Shown piece by piece: positions 56,249 through 64,000 of a stretch of DNA of 64,000 nucleotides; positions within the stretch are counted from its first letter, which is position 1; every line of letters starts with the position of its first letter. Under the pieces are notes generated by a model, which saw only the letters and a list, made by a program, of their open reading frames with translations, did not search any database and was not told where the DNA came from. Source of the stretch: Pseudomonas asiatica (GTDB lineage Bacteria; Pseudomonadota; Gammaproteobacteria; Pseudomonadales; Pseudomonadaceae); NCBI RefSeq assembly GCF_009932335.1, contig NZ_BLJF01000001.1, positions 434,001 to 498,000 of the forward strand. Reading direction: 5' to 3'. The translations under genes and the position numbers were made by a program.

Positions 56249-56572
56249 TCAGCGCTCCAGATCTGCAATCTTGCCAGTCTTGCCATCCCATTCCTCAGCG
56301 TCCGGCAGGGCGTCCTTACGCTCGGTGATGTTCGGCCAGATTTCCGCCAGTTCGGCGTTCAGCTCGATGAAGTTTTCCATGCCCGCAGGCACTTCGTCTT
56401 CCGAGAAGATGGCTTGCGCTGGGCATTCCGGCTCGCACAAGGCGCAGTCGATGCACTCGTCCGGATGGATGACCAGGAAGTTCGGGCCTTCGTAGAAGCA
56501 GTCCACCGGACAGACTTCCACGCAGTCGGTGTATTTGCATTTGATGCAGTTGTCGGTGACGACGAAGGTCAT
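56249..56572 (-). CDS. fdxA: 7Fe ferredoxin FdxA
   Basis: A 107-aa soluble electron carrier with one [3Fe-4S] and one [4Fe-4S] cluster. Cysteines lie in [17 protein letters not shown] and [12 protein letters not shown]. The C-terminal extension (about 60-107, [20 protein letters not shown]) is typical of the Azotobacter FdI-like family rather than of short clostridial ferredoxins. Its electron partner is not known here. It lies downstream of mutS on the same strand but is likely transcribed separately, since a 140-base gap lies between them. Confidence 0.95.
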   Translation of the reverse strand: MTFVVTDNCIKCKYTDCVEVCPVDCFYEGPNFLVIHPDECIDCALCEPECPAQAIFSEDEVPAGMENFIELNAELAEIWPNITERKDALPDAEEWDGKTGKIADLER

Positions 56573-56712
56573 TTCTAATTCTCTCCTCAGGCGACGGCGG
56601 CGGCCCTTCCTCTCAGGGCCGCGCGGTTTACGGGTATGTGGCTGCAGGCCAGGCTAATAACCTGCAGCACCAGCAAACCGCGGCGGATTCTACCAGCTTG
56701 TAGTGGGCGCCG

Positions 56713-59298
56713 TTATAACAGGTTCTTTAGTTGATATAGCATTTCGATAGCTTGACGCGGGGTCATGTCGTCCAGTTGCAGCTTGCCCAGCTTCTCGATG
56801 GCCGGGTGTGGCAGGCTGGCGAACAGGTCGCTCTGGTGCGGGACCTGTGGCACGTCCTTGGCCTTTTGGGCCGGGGGTTGTTCATGCGGCAGGCTGGTGG
56901 TTTCCAGCCTCGCCAGGTGTTCACGGGCACGCTGGATGACGGCCGTCGGCACGCCGGCCAGCTGCGCCACGGCCAGGCCGTAGCTCTGGCTGGCAGGACC
57001 AGGCAGCACGTGGTGCAGGAATACGATGCGTTCGTTGTGTTCGGTGGCGTTCAGGTGCACGTTGGCCACCAGTGGCTCGCTTTCCGGCAGCACGGTGAGT
57101 TCGAAGTAGTGCGTGGCGAACAGCGTGTAGGCGCGCAGCTGGGCCAGGCGCTCTGCGGCAGCCCAGGCCAGCGACAGGCCGTCGAAAGTACTGGTGCCGC
57201 GGCCCACTTCATCCATCAGCACCAGGCTGCGGTCGGTGGCATTGTGCAAGATGTTGGCGGTTTCGCTCATCTCGACCATGAAGGTCGAGCGGCCGCCGGC
57301 CAGGTCGTCGCTGGAGCCAATGCGGGTGAAGATGCGGTCGACCAGCGACAGCTCGCAGCTGGCAGCAGGCACGAAGCTGCCGATATGCGCCAGCAGCACG
57401 ATCAGGGCGGTCTGGCGCATGTAGGTGGACTTACCGCCCATGTTCGGGCCGGTGATGATCAGCATGCGCGTGCTGTTGTCCAGGCCCAGGTCGTTGGCCA
57501 CGAACGGTGTGGTCAGTACCTGTTCCACCACTGGGTGACGGCCCTGCTCGATGCGCAGGCACGGCTCGTCTACGAAGCGTGGGCAGTTCAGGTCGAGGTT
57601 CAGTGCACGTTCGGCCAGGTTGCTGAGCACGTCCAGTTCGGCCAGGGCGGCGGCGCTGTCCTGCAGCGGTGCCAGGTGGCTGATCAGGGTTTCCAGCAGG
57701 GCATCGTAGAGCATCTTTTCGCGGGCCAGGGCGCGGCTCTTGGCCGACAGCGCCTTGTCTTCGAACGCCTTCAGCTCCGGGGTGATGAAGCGCTCGGCGC
57801 CCTTTAGGGTCTGACGGCGGATGTAGTCCCCCGGGGCCTGCTCGGCCTGCTTGGTCGGCAGTTCGATGAAGTAGCCATGCACCCGGTTGTAGCCGACCTT
57901 GAGGTTGGCCAGGCCGGTGCGGGCCTTTTCCCGGGCTTCCAGGTCGATCAGGAACTGGCCGGCGTTCTCGCTGATCGCCAGCAGCTCGTCCAGTTCGTTG
58001 TCATAGCCGGCCTTGAGCACGCCGCCATCGCGGATCACCGCCGGCGGGTTGTCGATGATCGCCCGCTCCAGCAGGCTGGCCAGTTCGGGATAGGTGCCGG
58101 TAATGGCGGCCAGGCGCGCCAGGTGCGGTGCCTCCAGCTCGGCCATGGCATTCTGCAACTCGGGTAGCGCCCCAAGGGCATCGCGCAGGCGTGCCAGATC
58201 GCGTGGGCGGGCGTTGCGCAGGCCGATGCGGGCGAGAATCCGCTCGATATCGCCAATTTCCTTGAGTTGCGGCTGCAGCTTCTCGAAGCGGTAGCCATCG
58301 AGCAGGCAACGGATCGAGTCCTGGCGCGCCTGCAGCACCTTGAGATCGCGCAACGGGCGGTTCAACCAGCGGCTCAGCAAACGGCTGGCCATGGCGGTCT
58401 GGCAGCGGTCGACCACCGACTGCAGGGTGTTGTCTCGGCCGCCGGCCAGGTTGATGTCCAGCTCCAGGTTGCGGCGGCTGGCACCGTCGAGAATGACCGT
58501 ATCGTCCAGGCGTTCGTGGCGCAGGCTGCGCAGGTGCGGCAGGGCGGTGCGCTGGGTTTCCTTGGCGTAGATCAGCAGGCAACCGGCGGCGCCGATGGCC
58601 AGGGTCAGCTTGTCGCAGCCAAAGCCCTTGAGGTCCTTGGTCGCGAACTGCTGGCACAGGGCCTTGCGCGCCGAGTCGCGGTCGAAGTCCCATGGCGCAC
58701 GGCGACGGGCGCCCGGTCGTTTCTCGGCAGGCAGGTCGCGCGGCCAGTCGTCGGGGATCAACAGCTCGACCGGGTTGAGGCGCTCGAGCTCGGCCAGCAG
58801 GTTTTCCCAGCCCTTGATCTCCTGCACGCTGAAGTTGCCACTGGTGATGTCCAGTACGGCCAGGCCGAACAGGCGCTCGTCCCCGAGCAGCGCGGCAATC
58901 AGGTTGTCGCGACGCTCGTCGAGCAGGGCCTCGTCGCTGACCGTACCCGGGGTGATGATGCGCACCACCTGACGTTCCACCGGGCCCTTGCTGGTGGCAG
59001 GGTCGCCAATCTGCTCGCAGATCACCACCGATTCGCCGAGCTTGACCAGCTTGGCCAGGTAGCCTTCCAGCGAATGGAACGGAATCCCGCACATGGGGAT
59101 GGACTGGCCGGCCGACTGACCGCGCGCGGTCAGGGTGATGTCCAGCAGTTTTGCGGCTTTTTTCGCATCTTCGTAGAAGATCTCGTAGAAGTCGCCCATG
59201 CGGTAGAACATCAGCTGGTCCGGGTGCTGGTTCTTCAGCTTCCAGTACTGCTGCATCATCGGGGTGTGTGCGGAGAAGTCGGAAATTGCTTTATTCAT
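56713..59298 (-). CDS. mutS: DNA mismatch repair protein MutS
   Basis: Recognises mismatches and short loops and recruits MutL. The 861-aa protein has the mismatch-binding domain with [15 protein letters not shown] (the Phe-x-Glu reading motif), connector and lever domains, and the ATPase with the Walker [17 protein letters not shown]. Walker B ([20 protein letters not shown]) and FATHYFEL complete the ATPase. The C-terminal tail holds [12 protein letters not shown] and [16 protein letters not shown] 59298 is used; the in-frame TTG at 59301 is rejected. Confidence 0.98.
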   Translation of the reverse strand: MNKAISDFSAHTPMMQQYWKLKNQHPDQLMFYRMGDFYEIFYEDAKKAAKLLDITLTARGQSAGQSIPMCGIPFHSLEGYLAKLVKLGESVVICEQIGDPATSKGPVERQVVRIITPGTVSDEALLDERRDNLIAALLGDERLFGLAVLDITSGNFSVQEIKGWENLLAELERLNPVELLIPDDWPRDLPAEKRPGARRRAPWDFDRDSARKALCQQFATKDLKGFGCDKLTLAIGAAGCLLIYAKETQRTALPHLRSLRHERLDDTVILDGASRRNLELDINLAGGRDNTLQSVVDRCQTAMASRLLSRWLNRPLRDLKVLQARQDSIRCLLDGYRFEKLQPQLKEIGDIERILARIGLRNARPRDLARLRDALGALPELQNAMAELEAPHLARLAAITGTYPELASLLERAIIDNPPAVIRDGGVLKAGYDNELDELLAISENAGQFLIDLEAREKARTGLANLKVGYNRVHGYFIELPTKQAEQAPGDYIRRQTLKGAERFITPELKAFEDKALSAKSRALAREKMLYDALLETLISHLAPLQDSAAALAELDVLSNLAERALNLDLNCPRFVDEPCLRIEQGRHPVVEQVLTTPFVANDLGLDNSTRMLIITGPNMGGKSTYMRQTALIVLLAHIGSFVPAASCELSLVDRIFTRIGSSDDLAGGRSTFMVEMSETANILHNATDRSLVLMDEVGRGTSTFDGLSLAWAAAERLAQLRAYTLFATHYFELTVLPESEPLVANVHLNATEHNERIVFLHHVLPGPASQSYGLAVAQLAGVPTAVIQRAREHLARLETTSLPHEQPPAQKAKDVPQVPHQSDLFASLPHPAIEKLGKLQLDDMTPRQAIEMLYQLKNLL

Positions 59299-59587
59299 CA
59301 ATGGCTTAGAAAGTAGGTCTCAATATTGTGGGGCAAATTGGGGCGTTCTGTGTTGCATGCACGACGCCGAGACCCACCGGATTTTCAAGCCGCATAGATT
59401 AACACGGCTACCCGGCAGGCTGTACCTGCAAGTCCGGCGAGTGCACAGGGATGCGCTGAAGGCAGGTTGACATCATGGTGCCTCCATGGAGAATTGCCTG
59501 CCTTCGCCCATCAGGGATGGCTTGCCTGACGCATTCGCGGTGGCCCGTGGCCCGGTAAAAAGTTATTGCAACAGGTTGATTAGTGCA

Positions 59588-60241
59588 GTGAGCGCAATTC
59601 GTTTTGATGTAGATGCGGTTTTTTGTATTTCCCTCGACACCCGCGCTGACCGGCGCACGCTGTTCAGCGAAACCATCGGGCGACAGCTCGACAACGAAGT
59701 GCACTTTCATGTCGTCGAGAAAAACAGCGACCCCAAGCGCGGTTGCTACGAGTCCCATCAGCAACTGGCCCGTCATGCGCTGGACAATGGCCTAGATCGA
59801 ATCCTGATCTTCGAAGACGATGCCAAGGCGTATGAGTTCAAGCCTTCGCGGGTGCGCTGGGTAAACCGCTTCATGCAGAAACGGCCCTTCGAGGCCTTGC
59901 ACCTGGGTTATTCCATGGGGCGAACCTGGCTGACCTGGTTCCCGTTCATCGCCCGCGGGCGGGTGGTGGCCCTGCATGCCTATGTGCTGTCGCGCGAGGG
60001 CTGTCGGATCCTGGCAGAGACGCCCTACGATGGCACCCCGGTGGATGTGGTGGTCAAACACCGGATCCGCCAGCACTGCGTGTTCCCCATGATGTTCCGC
60101 CAGCACGCCGCCGCCGTGGCCGGTAGCGACCTGGAACAGGTGGTGCGCAATGAGGACGAGTGGTGGGAGCGCAACTGGACCAAGCATCGTCGTTCACCGA
60201 TGAAGAACATCTGGCGGACCGTGCTTCGGCTGAATTTCTGA
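59588..60241 (+). CDS. Glycosyltransferase family 25-like protein
   Basis: A 217-aa protein from GTG 59588, or longer: the open frame reaches back to ATG 59486, but its first 34 codons look non-coding and neither start has a good ribosome binding site. The GT25 pattern is clear: VFCISLDTRADRR near the N-terminus, GCYESHQQLARHAL and LIFEDDA (acidic metal motif), then a LHLGYSMG segment and VLSREGCRIL. GT25 enzymes add hexoses to LPS or other acceptors. No other LPS gene is adjacent, so the substrate is unknown. The upstream 180 bases are less GC-rich than the window, and it may be a transferred gene. Confidence 0.8.
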   Translation: MSAIRFDVDAVFCISLDTRADRRTLFSETIGRQLDNEVHFHVVEKNSDPKRGCYESHQQLARHALDNGLDRILIFEDDAKAYEFKPSRVRWVNRFMQKRPFEALHLGYSMGRTWLTWFPFIARGRVVALHAYVLSREGCRILAETPYDGTPVDVVVKHRIRQHCVFPMMFRQHAAAVAGSDLEQVVRNEDEWWERNWTKHRRSPMKNIWRTVLRLNF

Positions 60242-60274
60242 TTGGTGTGGGCTTGACGTGCATGCCTTGAGAGG

Positions 60275-60332
60275 TTTGGCGCCTGCGAGATAGAGCGCCG
60301 CGCGGGCGGCGCTCGATCTTACAGGCGCCAAA
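60275..60332. repeat. Nested palindrome between the GT25 gene and pncC
   Basis: Outer arms TTTGGCGCCTG/CAGGCGCCAAA (60275-60285, 60322-60332) enclose an inner stem GAGCGCC/GGCGCTC (60293-60299, 60308-60314). The inner core GAGCGCCGCGCGGGCGGCGC also forms the outer end of the 61-bp inverted repeat at 13.3-13.5 kb. It follows the GT25 stop and could end its transcript. Confidence 0.85.
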
Positions 60333-60436
60333 AATCCAGAGGCGAACATGCTCGGGCCCAGCACGCCGCCAGACGCTCATCCTCCACCCCCATCCCCAAA
60401 ATGCTAGGGTAGAGGGCAGCCTTCAAGGAGCCCGAC

Positions 60437-60919
60437 ATGGACCCGATCACCACGCTTTCCACCCGCCTGGGTGAACACCTGCGCCGCTTCAACGCGCAGG
60501 TGACCACCGCCGAATCCTGCACCGGTGGCGGCATCGCCGAGGCCATCACCCGCGTGCCCGGCAGCTCGGCCTGGTTCGAGGCTGGGTACGTGACCTATTC
60601 CAACACCCAGAAAACCCGTCAGCTGGGAGTGCCCGCGGCGTTGTTCGGCCAGGTTGGCGCGGTCAGCCAGGAAGTGGTCGAAGCGATGGTCCGCGGCGCC
60701 CAGGCCGCCAGCGGCGCGCGCTTTGCCGTGGCGGTGAGCGGCGTGGCCGGGCCGGACGGTGGTTCGCCGGGCAAACCGGTGGGCACCGTGTGGCTGGCCT
60801 GGGGCGACGGCAACCATGTGTTCAGCGAGCGGCGCCAGTTTGACGGCGACCGCGAGGCGGTGCGCCGACAGACGGTGATCGCCGCATTAGACGGCTTGTT
60901 ACAGCTTGGTGCCGAGTAA
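60437..60919 (+). CDS. pncC: Nicotinamide-nucleotide amidohydrolase PncC (CinA C-terminal family)
   Basis: Deamidates NMN to nicotinate mononucleotide, recycling the product of DNA ligase and other NAD-using enzymes. The 160-aa protein is a stand-alone CinA C-terminal domain with [32 protein letters not shown] and [25 protein letters not shown] lies before the ATG. The position just before recA is conserved in Pseudomonas and many other gammaproteobacteria. It lacks the N-terminal competence-damage domain of full CinA. Confidence 0.94.
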   Translation: MDPITTLSTRLGEHLRRFNAQVTTAESCTGGGIAEAITRVPGSSAWFEAGYVTYSNTQKTRQLGVPAALFGQVGAVSQEVVEAMVRGAQAASGARFAVAVSGVAGPDGGSPGKPVGTVWLAWGDGNHVFSERRQFDGDREAVRRQTVIAALDGLLQLGAE

Positions 60920-60963
60920 ATCGACGACAGGGGTTTGCGCGAGCGCCTGCCTGTGGAATAATA

Positions 60964-60979
60964 CTGGCTACTTATACAG
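60964..60979 (+). promoter_or_regulatory. LexA (SOS) box upstream of recA
   Basis: CTG-N10-CAG with the spacer GCTACTTATA matches the LexA operator CTGTN8ACAG in its outer bases. It overlaps the likely promoter (TTGCGC at 60935-60940, AATAAT or TAATAC near 60957-60964) 44 bases before the recA ATG. LexA repression of recA is expected. Confidence 0.85.
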
Positions 60980-61022
60980 GTATTCCGGCCGTCAGGGCCA
61001 AGTCGAACACGTGAGGATTTCA

Positions 61023-62090
61023 ATGGACGACAACAAGAAGCGCGCCTTGGCTGCGGCCCTGGGTCAGATCGAACGCCAATTCGGCAAGGGCGCCGTCATG
61101 CGCATGGGCGACCACGAGCGCCAGGCTATCCCTGCCATCTCCACCGGCTCGCTGGGTCTGGACATCGCCCTGGGCATCGGCGGCCTGCCAAAAGGCCGTA
61201 TCGTCGAGATCTACGGCCCGGAATCGTCGGGTAAGACCACGCTGACCCTGTCGGTCATCGCCGAAGCCCAGAAAAACGGCGCCACCTGCGCCTTCGTCGA
61301 CGCCGAACACGCCCTCGACCCCGAGTACGCCGGCAAGCTGGGCGTCAACGTCGACGACCTGCTGGTTTCGCAGCCGGACACCGGCGAACAGGCCCTGGAA
61401 ATCACCGACATGCTGGTGCGTTCCAACGCTGTTGACGTGATCATCGTCGACTCCGTTGCTGCCCTGGTACCGAAGGCCGAGATCGAAGGCGAAATGGGTG
61501 ACATGCACGTGGGTCTGCAGGCGCGCCTGATGTCCCAGGCGCTGCGCAAGATCACCGGTAACATCAAGAACGCCAACTGCCTGGTCATCTTCATCAACCA
61601 GATCCGTATGAAGATCGGTGTGATGTTCGGCAGCCCGGAAACCACCACTGGTGGTAACGCCCTGAAGTTCTACGCCTCGGTGCGTCTGGATATTCGCCGT
61701 ACCGGTGCGGTCAAGGAAGGCGACGAGGTGGTCGGTAGCGAAACCCGCGTCAAGATCGTCAAGAACAAGGTTTCGCCGCCCTTCCGTCAGGCCGAGTTCC
61801 AGATCCTCTACGGCAAAGGTATCTACCGTAACGGCGAGATCATTGACCTGGGTGTTTCCCAAGGCCTGGTCGAGAAGTCCGGTGCCTGGTACGCCTACCA
61901 GGGCAACAAGATCGGTCAAGGCAAGGCAAACGCTGCCAAGTACTTGGCTGAGAACCCGGCTATTGGTGCCGAGATCGAGAAGCAGATTCGCGAGAAGCTG
62001 CTGACCTCTGGTGCTGTTGCGGCTGCTGGTAAGGCTGCTGCTGCCGAAGCCGATGCCGATGACATGGCCGACGCTGACGCCGGCTATTGA
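61023..62090 (+). CDS. recA: Recombinase RecA
   Basis: Filament-forming recombinase that also triggers LexA self-cleavage. The 355-aa protein has Walker [13 protein letters not shown] near 66, [10 protein letters not shown], Walker [14 protein letters not shown], and the DNA-binding loop L2 [20 protein letters not shown]. The acidic tail ([15 protein letters not shown]) is normal for the family. The standard start [20 protein letters not shown] decides ATG 61023 over the in-frame upstream codons. recX follows 21 bases after its stop. Confidence 0.99.
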   Translation: MDDNKKRALAAALGQIERQFGKGAVMRMGDHERQAIPAISTGSLGLDIALGIGGLPKGRIVEIYGPESSGKTTLTLSVIAEAQKNGATCAFVDAEHALDPEYAGKLGVNVDDLLVSQPDTGEQALEITDMLVRSNAVDVIIVDSVAALVPKAEIEGEMGDMHVGLQARLMSQALRKITGNIKNANCLVIFINQIRMKIGVMFGSPETTTGGNALKFYASVRLDIRRTGAVKEGDEVVGSETRVKIVKNKVSPPFRQAEFQILYGKGIYRNGEIIDLGVSQGLVEKSGAWYAYQGNKIGQGKANAAKYLAENPAIGAEIEKQIREKLLTSGAVAAAGKAAAAEADADDMADADAGY

Positions 62091-62111
62091 TTGCGCGGTA
62101 GATAGCCGAAC

Positions 62112-62582
62112 ATGTCCGCCGTACTCGACACCCCCGTCGCCATCCGGCGGACAGCCATGGACCTGCTTGCGCGACGTGAGCACGGTCGCGTCGAGCTGAC
62201 GCGCAAGTTGCGTCAGCGCGGCGCTTCGGACGAGTTGATTGGGCCTGAACTCGATCGGCTCGCCGAAGAAGGGTTGCTTAGCGAAGCCCGCTACCTCGAA
62301 AGTTTCATCCGGTACCGTTCAAGCTCCGGCTATGGCCCTGCGCGTATTCGCGAAGAGCTAGGCCAGCGCGGTTTGGCGCGTGCTGATATCGAGCAGGCGC
62401 TACGCGAGAGCGAGGTGGACTGGGGCGAGCGCATGCGTGACGTATGGCAGCGCAAGTTTGCCGGGCAGCGCCCGCAAGATCCCCGCGGCCGTGCCCAGCA
62501 GACCCGGTTTCTGGCTTACAGGGGTTTCCCCATGGACATGATCGGCCGGCTGCTCAGTGGGCGTGATCGCGACGATTACTGA
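62112..62582 (+). CDS. recX: RecA modulator RecX
   Basis: Binds RecA filaments and limits their activity. The 156-aa, mostly helical, basic protein has the three-helix repeats of Rec[41 protein letters not shown] and [20 protein letters not shown]. Its start [14 protein letters not shown] and spacing to recA indicate co-transcription under LexA control. A degenerate REP element follows. Confidence 0.95.
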   Translation: MSAVLDTPVAIRRTAMDLLARREHGRVELTRKLRQRGASDELIGPELDRLAEEGLLSEARYLESFIRYRSSSGYGPARIREELGQRGLARADIEQALRESEVDWGERMRDVWQRKFAGQRPQDPRGRAQQTRFLAYRGFPMDMIGRLLSGRDRDDY

Positions 62583-62587
62583 GGGCT

Positions 62588-62632
62588 GGGGCCGTTTTGC
62601 AGTCCTTTGCGGGAGCGGACCTGTGTCACGAT
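62588..62632. repeat. Degenerate single REP element
   Basis: GGGCCGTTTTGCAGTCCTTTGCGGGAGCGGACCTGTGTCACG resembles one arm of the REP pairs elsewhere, with several mismatches and no second arm. It lies between the convergent recX and LOG-family genes. Confidence 0.5.
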
Positions 62633-63750
62633 CAACTGACCTTCAACGCCTCCCTGGCCCGCTGCGTCGTATGCATGGGCTGCGGCTTGGCCCAGTTCTC
62701 CGGCAGGTTGATGAAATCCACCAGCTCGCGCAGCCTGCCCTGATCCCGGCCATTGAAGGCAAATGACAAGCGGGTCAGGTGGTTGAAGTTGCCCACTTCG
62801 TGCTCGGCGCTGCTGTCAGGTTGCTGGTGGTACTTGCCACTCAAACGCAAATCGGCAAAGCCTTCCTGGATGTCATACAGCGCCGCTTCGCTGAGCGGGT
62901 GATGCATGCGGATCACGAACTGGCTCTTCAGCCAGCGGCTGGAGTGGTAGTTGCTGTAGAACTGGTTGATTTCCTCCACTGCCTCGTCAGCGCTGTGCAC
63001 CAGGCGCAGCAGTTTCAGGTCGCTGGGCAAGATGTAGCGGTTTTCCTCCAGTTGGCGGCTGATGAAGTCCAGGCAGTCGCGCCAGAAGCTGCCACCTGGT
63101 GAGTCCAGCAGCACCACCGGTACCAGCGGGCTCTTGCCGGTCTGGATCAGGGTCAGCACCTCCAATGCTTCATCCAAAGTGCCGAAACCACCCGGGCACA
63201 GCACCAGGCCATCGGCCTCCTTGACGAAGAACAGCTTGCGGATGAAGAAGAAATGGAACGGCAGCAGCTTGTCGGTGCCATCTACCGTGGGGTTGGCGTG
63301 TTGTTCGAAGGGTAGGGTGATGTTGAATCCCAGGCTGTGGTCGCTGCCGGCGCCTTCGTGGGCGGCTGCCATGATGCCGCCGCCGGCACCGGTTATTACC
63401 ATCAGGTCGGAGCGCGCCAGGGTTGCGCCCAGTTCGCGGGCCAGGGCGTACATCGGGTGTTCCAGCGGGGTGCGCGCCGAGCCGAACACGGTCACCTTGC
63501 GGCGGTCCTTGTAGCGTTCCAGGGTGCGGAACGAATGGTCCAGTTCGCGCAGGGCCTGCAGGGTGATCTTGGCGCTCCAGCGGTCGGTGTCGTCATGGGC
63601 CATGCGCAGGATGGTCAGCATCATGTCGCGGTACAGCGCCAGGTTGGGGCTGTTCGGTGCCACCAGTTGCAGTTGTGCGTCGATGTTGCTCAGGTCGATG
63701 TTGTTGTCGCGGAAATGGCTGAACAGCAGTTCACTCGATTGGTAAGGCAT
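62632..63750 (-). CDS. LOG-family (lysine decarboxylase-like) protein
   Basis: A 372-aa protein with a Rossmann-type LOG domain: VTVFGSARTPLEHPMYALAR, VITGAGGGIMAAAHEGA and the signature PGGFGTLDEALEVLT. LOG proteins release cytokinin-type bases from nucleoside monophosphates, while many bacterial members are general nucleotide-monophosphate phosphoribohydrolases. This one has extra N- and C-terminal parts (about 90 residues each), unlike the short LOG enzymes of about 190 aa. Lysine decarboxylase activity should not be inferred. It converges with recX. Confidence 0.9.
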   Translation of the reverse strand: MPYQSSELLFSHFRDNNIDLSNIDAQLQLVAPNSPNLALYRDMMLTILRMAHDDTDRWSAKITLQALRELDHSFRTLERYKDRRKVTVFGSARTPLEHPMYALARELGATLARSDLMVITGAGGGIMAAAHEGAGSDHSLGFNITLPFEQHANPTVDGTDKLLPFHFFFIRKLFFVKEADGLVLCPGGFGTLDEALEVLTLIQTGKSPLVPVVLLDSPGGSFWRDCLDFISRQLEENRYILPSDLKLLRLVHSADEAVEEINQFYSNYHSSRWLKSQFVIRMHHPLSEAALYDIQEGFADLRLSGKYHQQPDSSAEHEVGNFNHLTRLSFAFNGRDQGRLRELVDFINLPENWAKPQPMHTTQRAREALKVS

Positions 63751-63912
63751 GCAACGTCTCCTTCTGCACCTATACCTCTGACCTCAATCTAGACCCTTGC
63801 GCTCAATCCTGCCGGGGGTGTTCGACACAGCCGCCCGTCGGCATGCAGCCACGGGGGATGCGGGTTTGGTTAACTGGGTAAAGCGAAACGTGTCGATGCA
63901 GGAGGTGGCGGT

Positions 63913-64000
63913 ATGCATCGCTTGATCATCGAAGTTGACCGGCAGCTTTACCAGCAGCTGGAGAATGCGGCCCAGATGCATCACCTGAGCCTGGAGAACG
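63913..64000 (+). CDS. Small ribbon-helix-helix-like protein (partial, cut by right edge)
   Basis: ATG 63913 is preceded by GGAGG at 7 bases. The 29 visible residues, MHRLIIEVDRQLYQQLENAA and onward, have a beta strand followed by a helix, as in Arc/CopG-type DNA-binding proteins. No function can be given; it may be an antitoxin-like or a pseudomonad-specific small protein whose end lies outside the window. Confidence 0.6.
   Translation, partial: MHRLIIEVDRQLYQQLENAAQMHHLSLEN

Noticed and set aside
55995-56578. Plus-strand open frames over rsmZ and fdxA
   Set aside because: They cover a structured RNA and the antisense of a clear ferredoxin gene.

Overview
The window is chromosomal DNA of a Pseudomonas, almost certainly of the P. 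putida group. The evidence is high GC, protein sequences typical of that group (RpoS of 335 aa, RecA of 355 aa, DnaE of 1174 aa), gene orders kept across pseudomonads (dapE next to ndvB; rpsB-tsf-pyrH-frr through rnhB-dnaE-accA; nlpD-rpoS-rsmZ-fdxA; pncC-recA-recX), and many intergenic inverted repeats of the P. putida REP type. Some residues differ from what I remember of strain KT2440, so I do not name a strain. No tRNA, rRNA, prophage, intact insertion sequence or CRISPR array was seen.

Layout. Bases 1-3.2 kb (minus strand) hold plsB followed by two small paralogous genes of unknown role; the second runs off the left edge. From 3.4 to 9.9 kb lie a cold-shock gene, a small unknown gene, rlmA, dapE, the membrane beta-glucan synthase ndvB, and tcdA on the plus strand. 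From 10 to 13.1 kb (minus) come csdE, csdA, dapD and a yffB-like reductase. From 13.1 to 14.0 kb is the only clearly accessory patch: a perfect 61-bp inverted repeat, a possible toxin remnant and an orphan HigA-type antitoxin. A CPA1 Na+/H+ antiporter follows, then dapC, glnD and map (minus strand, probable operon).

From 20.9 to 46 kb is a nearly unbroken plus-strand block of essential genes: rpsB-tsf, pyrH-frr-uppS-cdsA-dxr-rseP-bamA-skp-lpxD-fabZ-lpxA-lpxB-rnhB-dnaE, accA, tilS, then pyrG-kdsA-eno-ftsB-ispD. It joins translation, nucleotide supply, isoprenoid and phospholipid precursors, outer-membrane assembly and the first steps of lipid A synthesis. From 47.3 to 50.3 kb a LysR-type regulator diverges from the glutathione-dependent formaldehyde detoxification pair (frmA, fghA).

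From 50.5 to 55.6 kb the overlapping genes ispF-truD-surE-pcm lead into nlpD and rpoS. Downstream is the Gac/Rsm regulatory RNA rsmZ, with a GacA-type upstream box, hairpins carrying GGA loops and a terminator, convergent with fdxA. Then come mutS (minus), a family 25 glycosyltransferase-like gene, pncC, recA with a LexA box, recX, a LOG-family gene (minus) and the start of a small ribbon-helix-helix-like gene cut by the right edge.

The DAP/lysine pathway is represented by dapE, dapD and dapC at three nearby places. Cysteine-derived sulfur or persulfide handling is represented by csdA-csdE with tcdA. I found no convincing new multi-gene system. The best candidates for a second look are the paired small paralogues at the left edge, the accessory patch near 13.4 kb, and the regulatory RNA elements (rsmZ, rpsB leader, rpsB-tsf hairpin).
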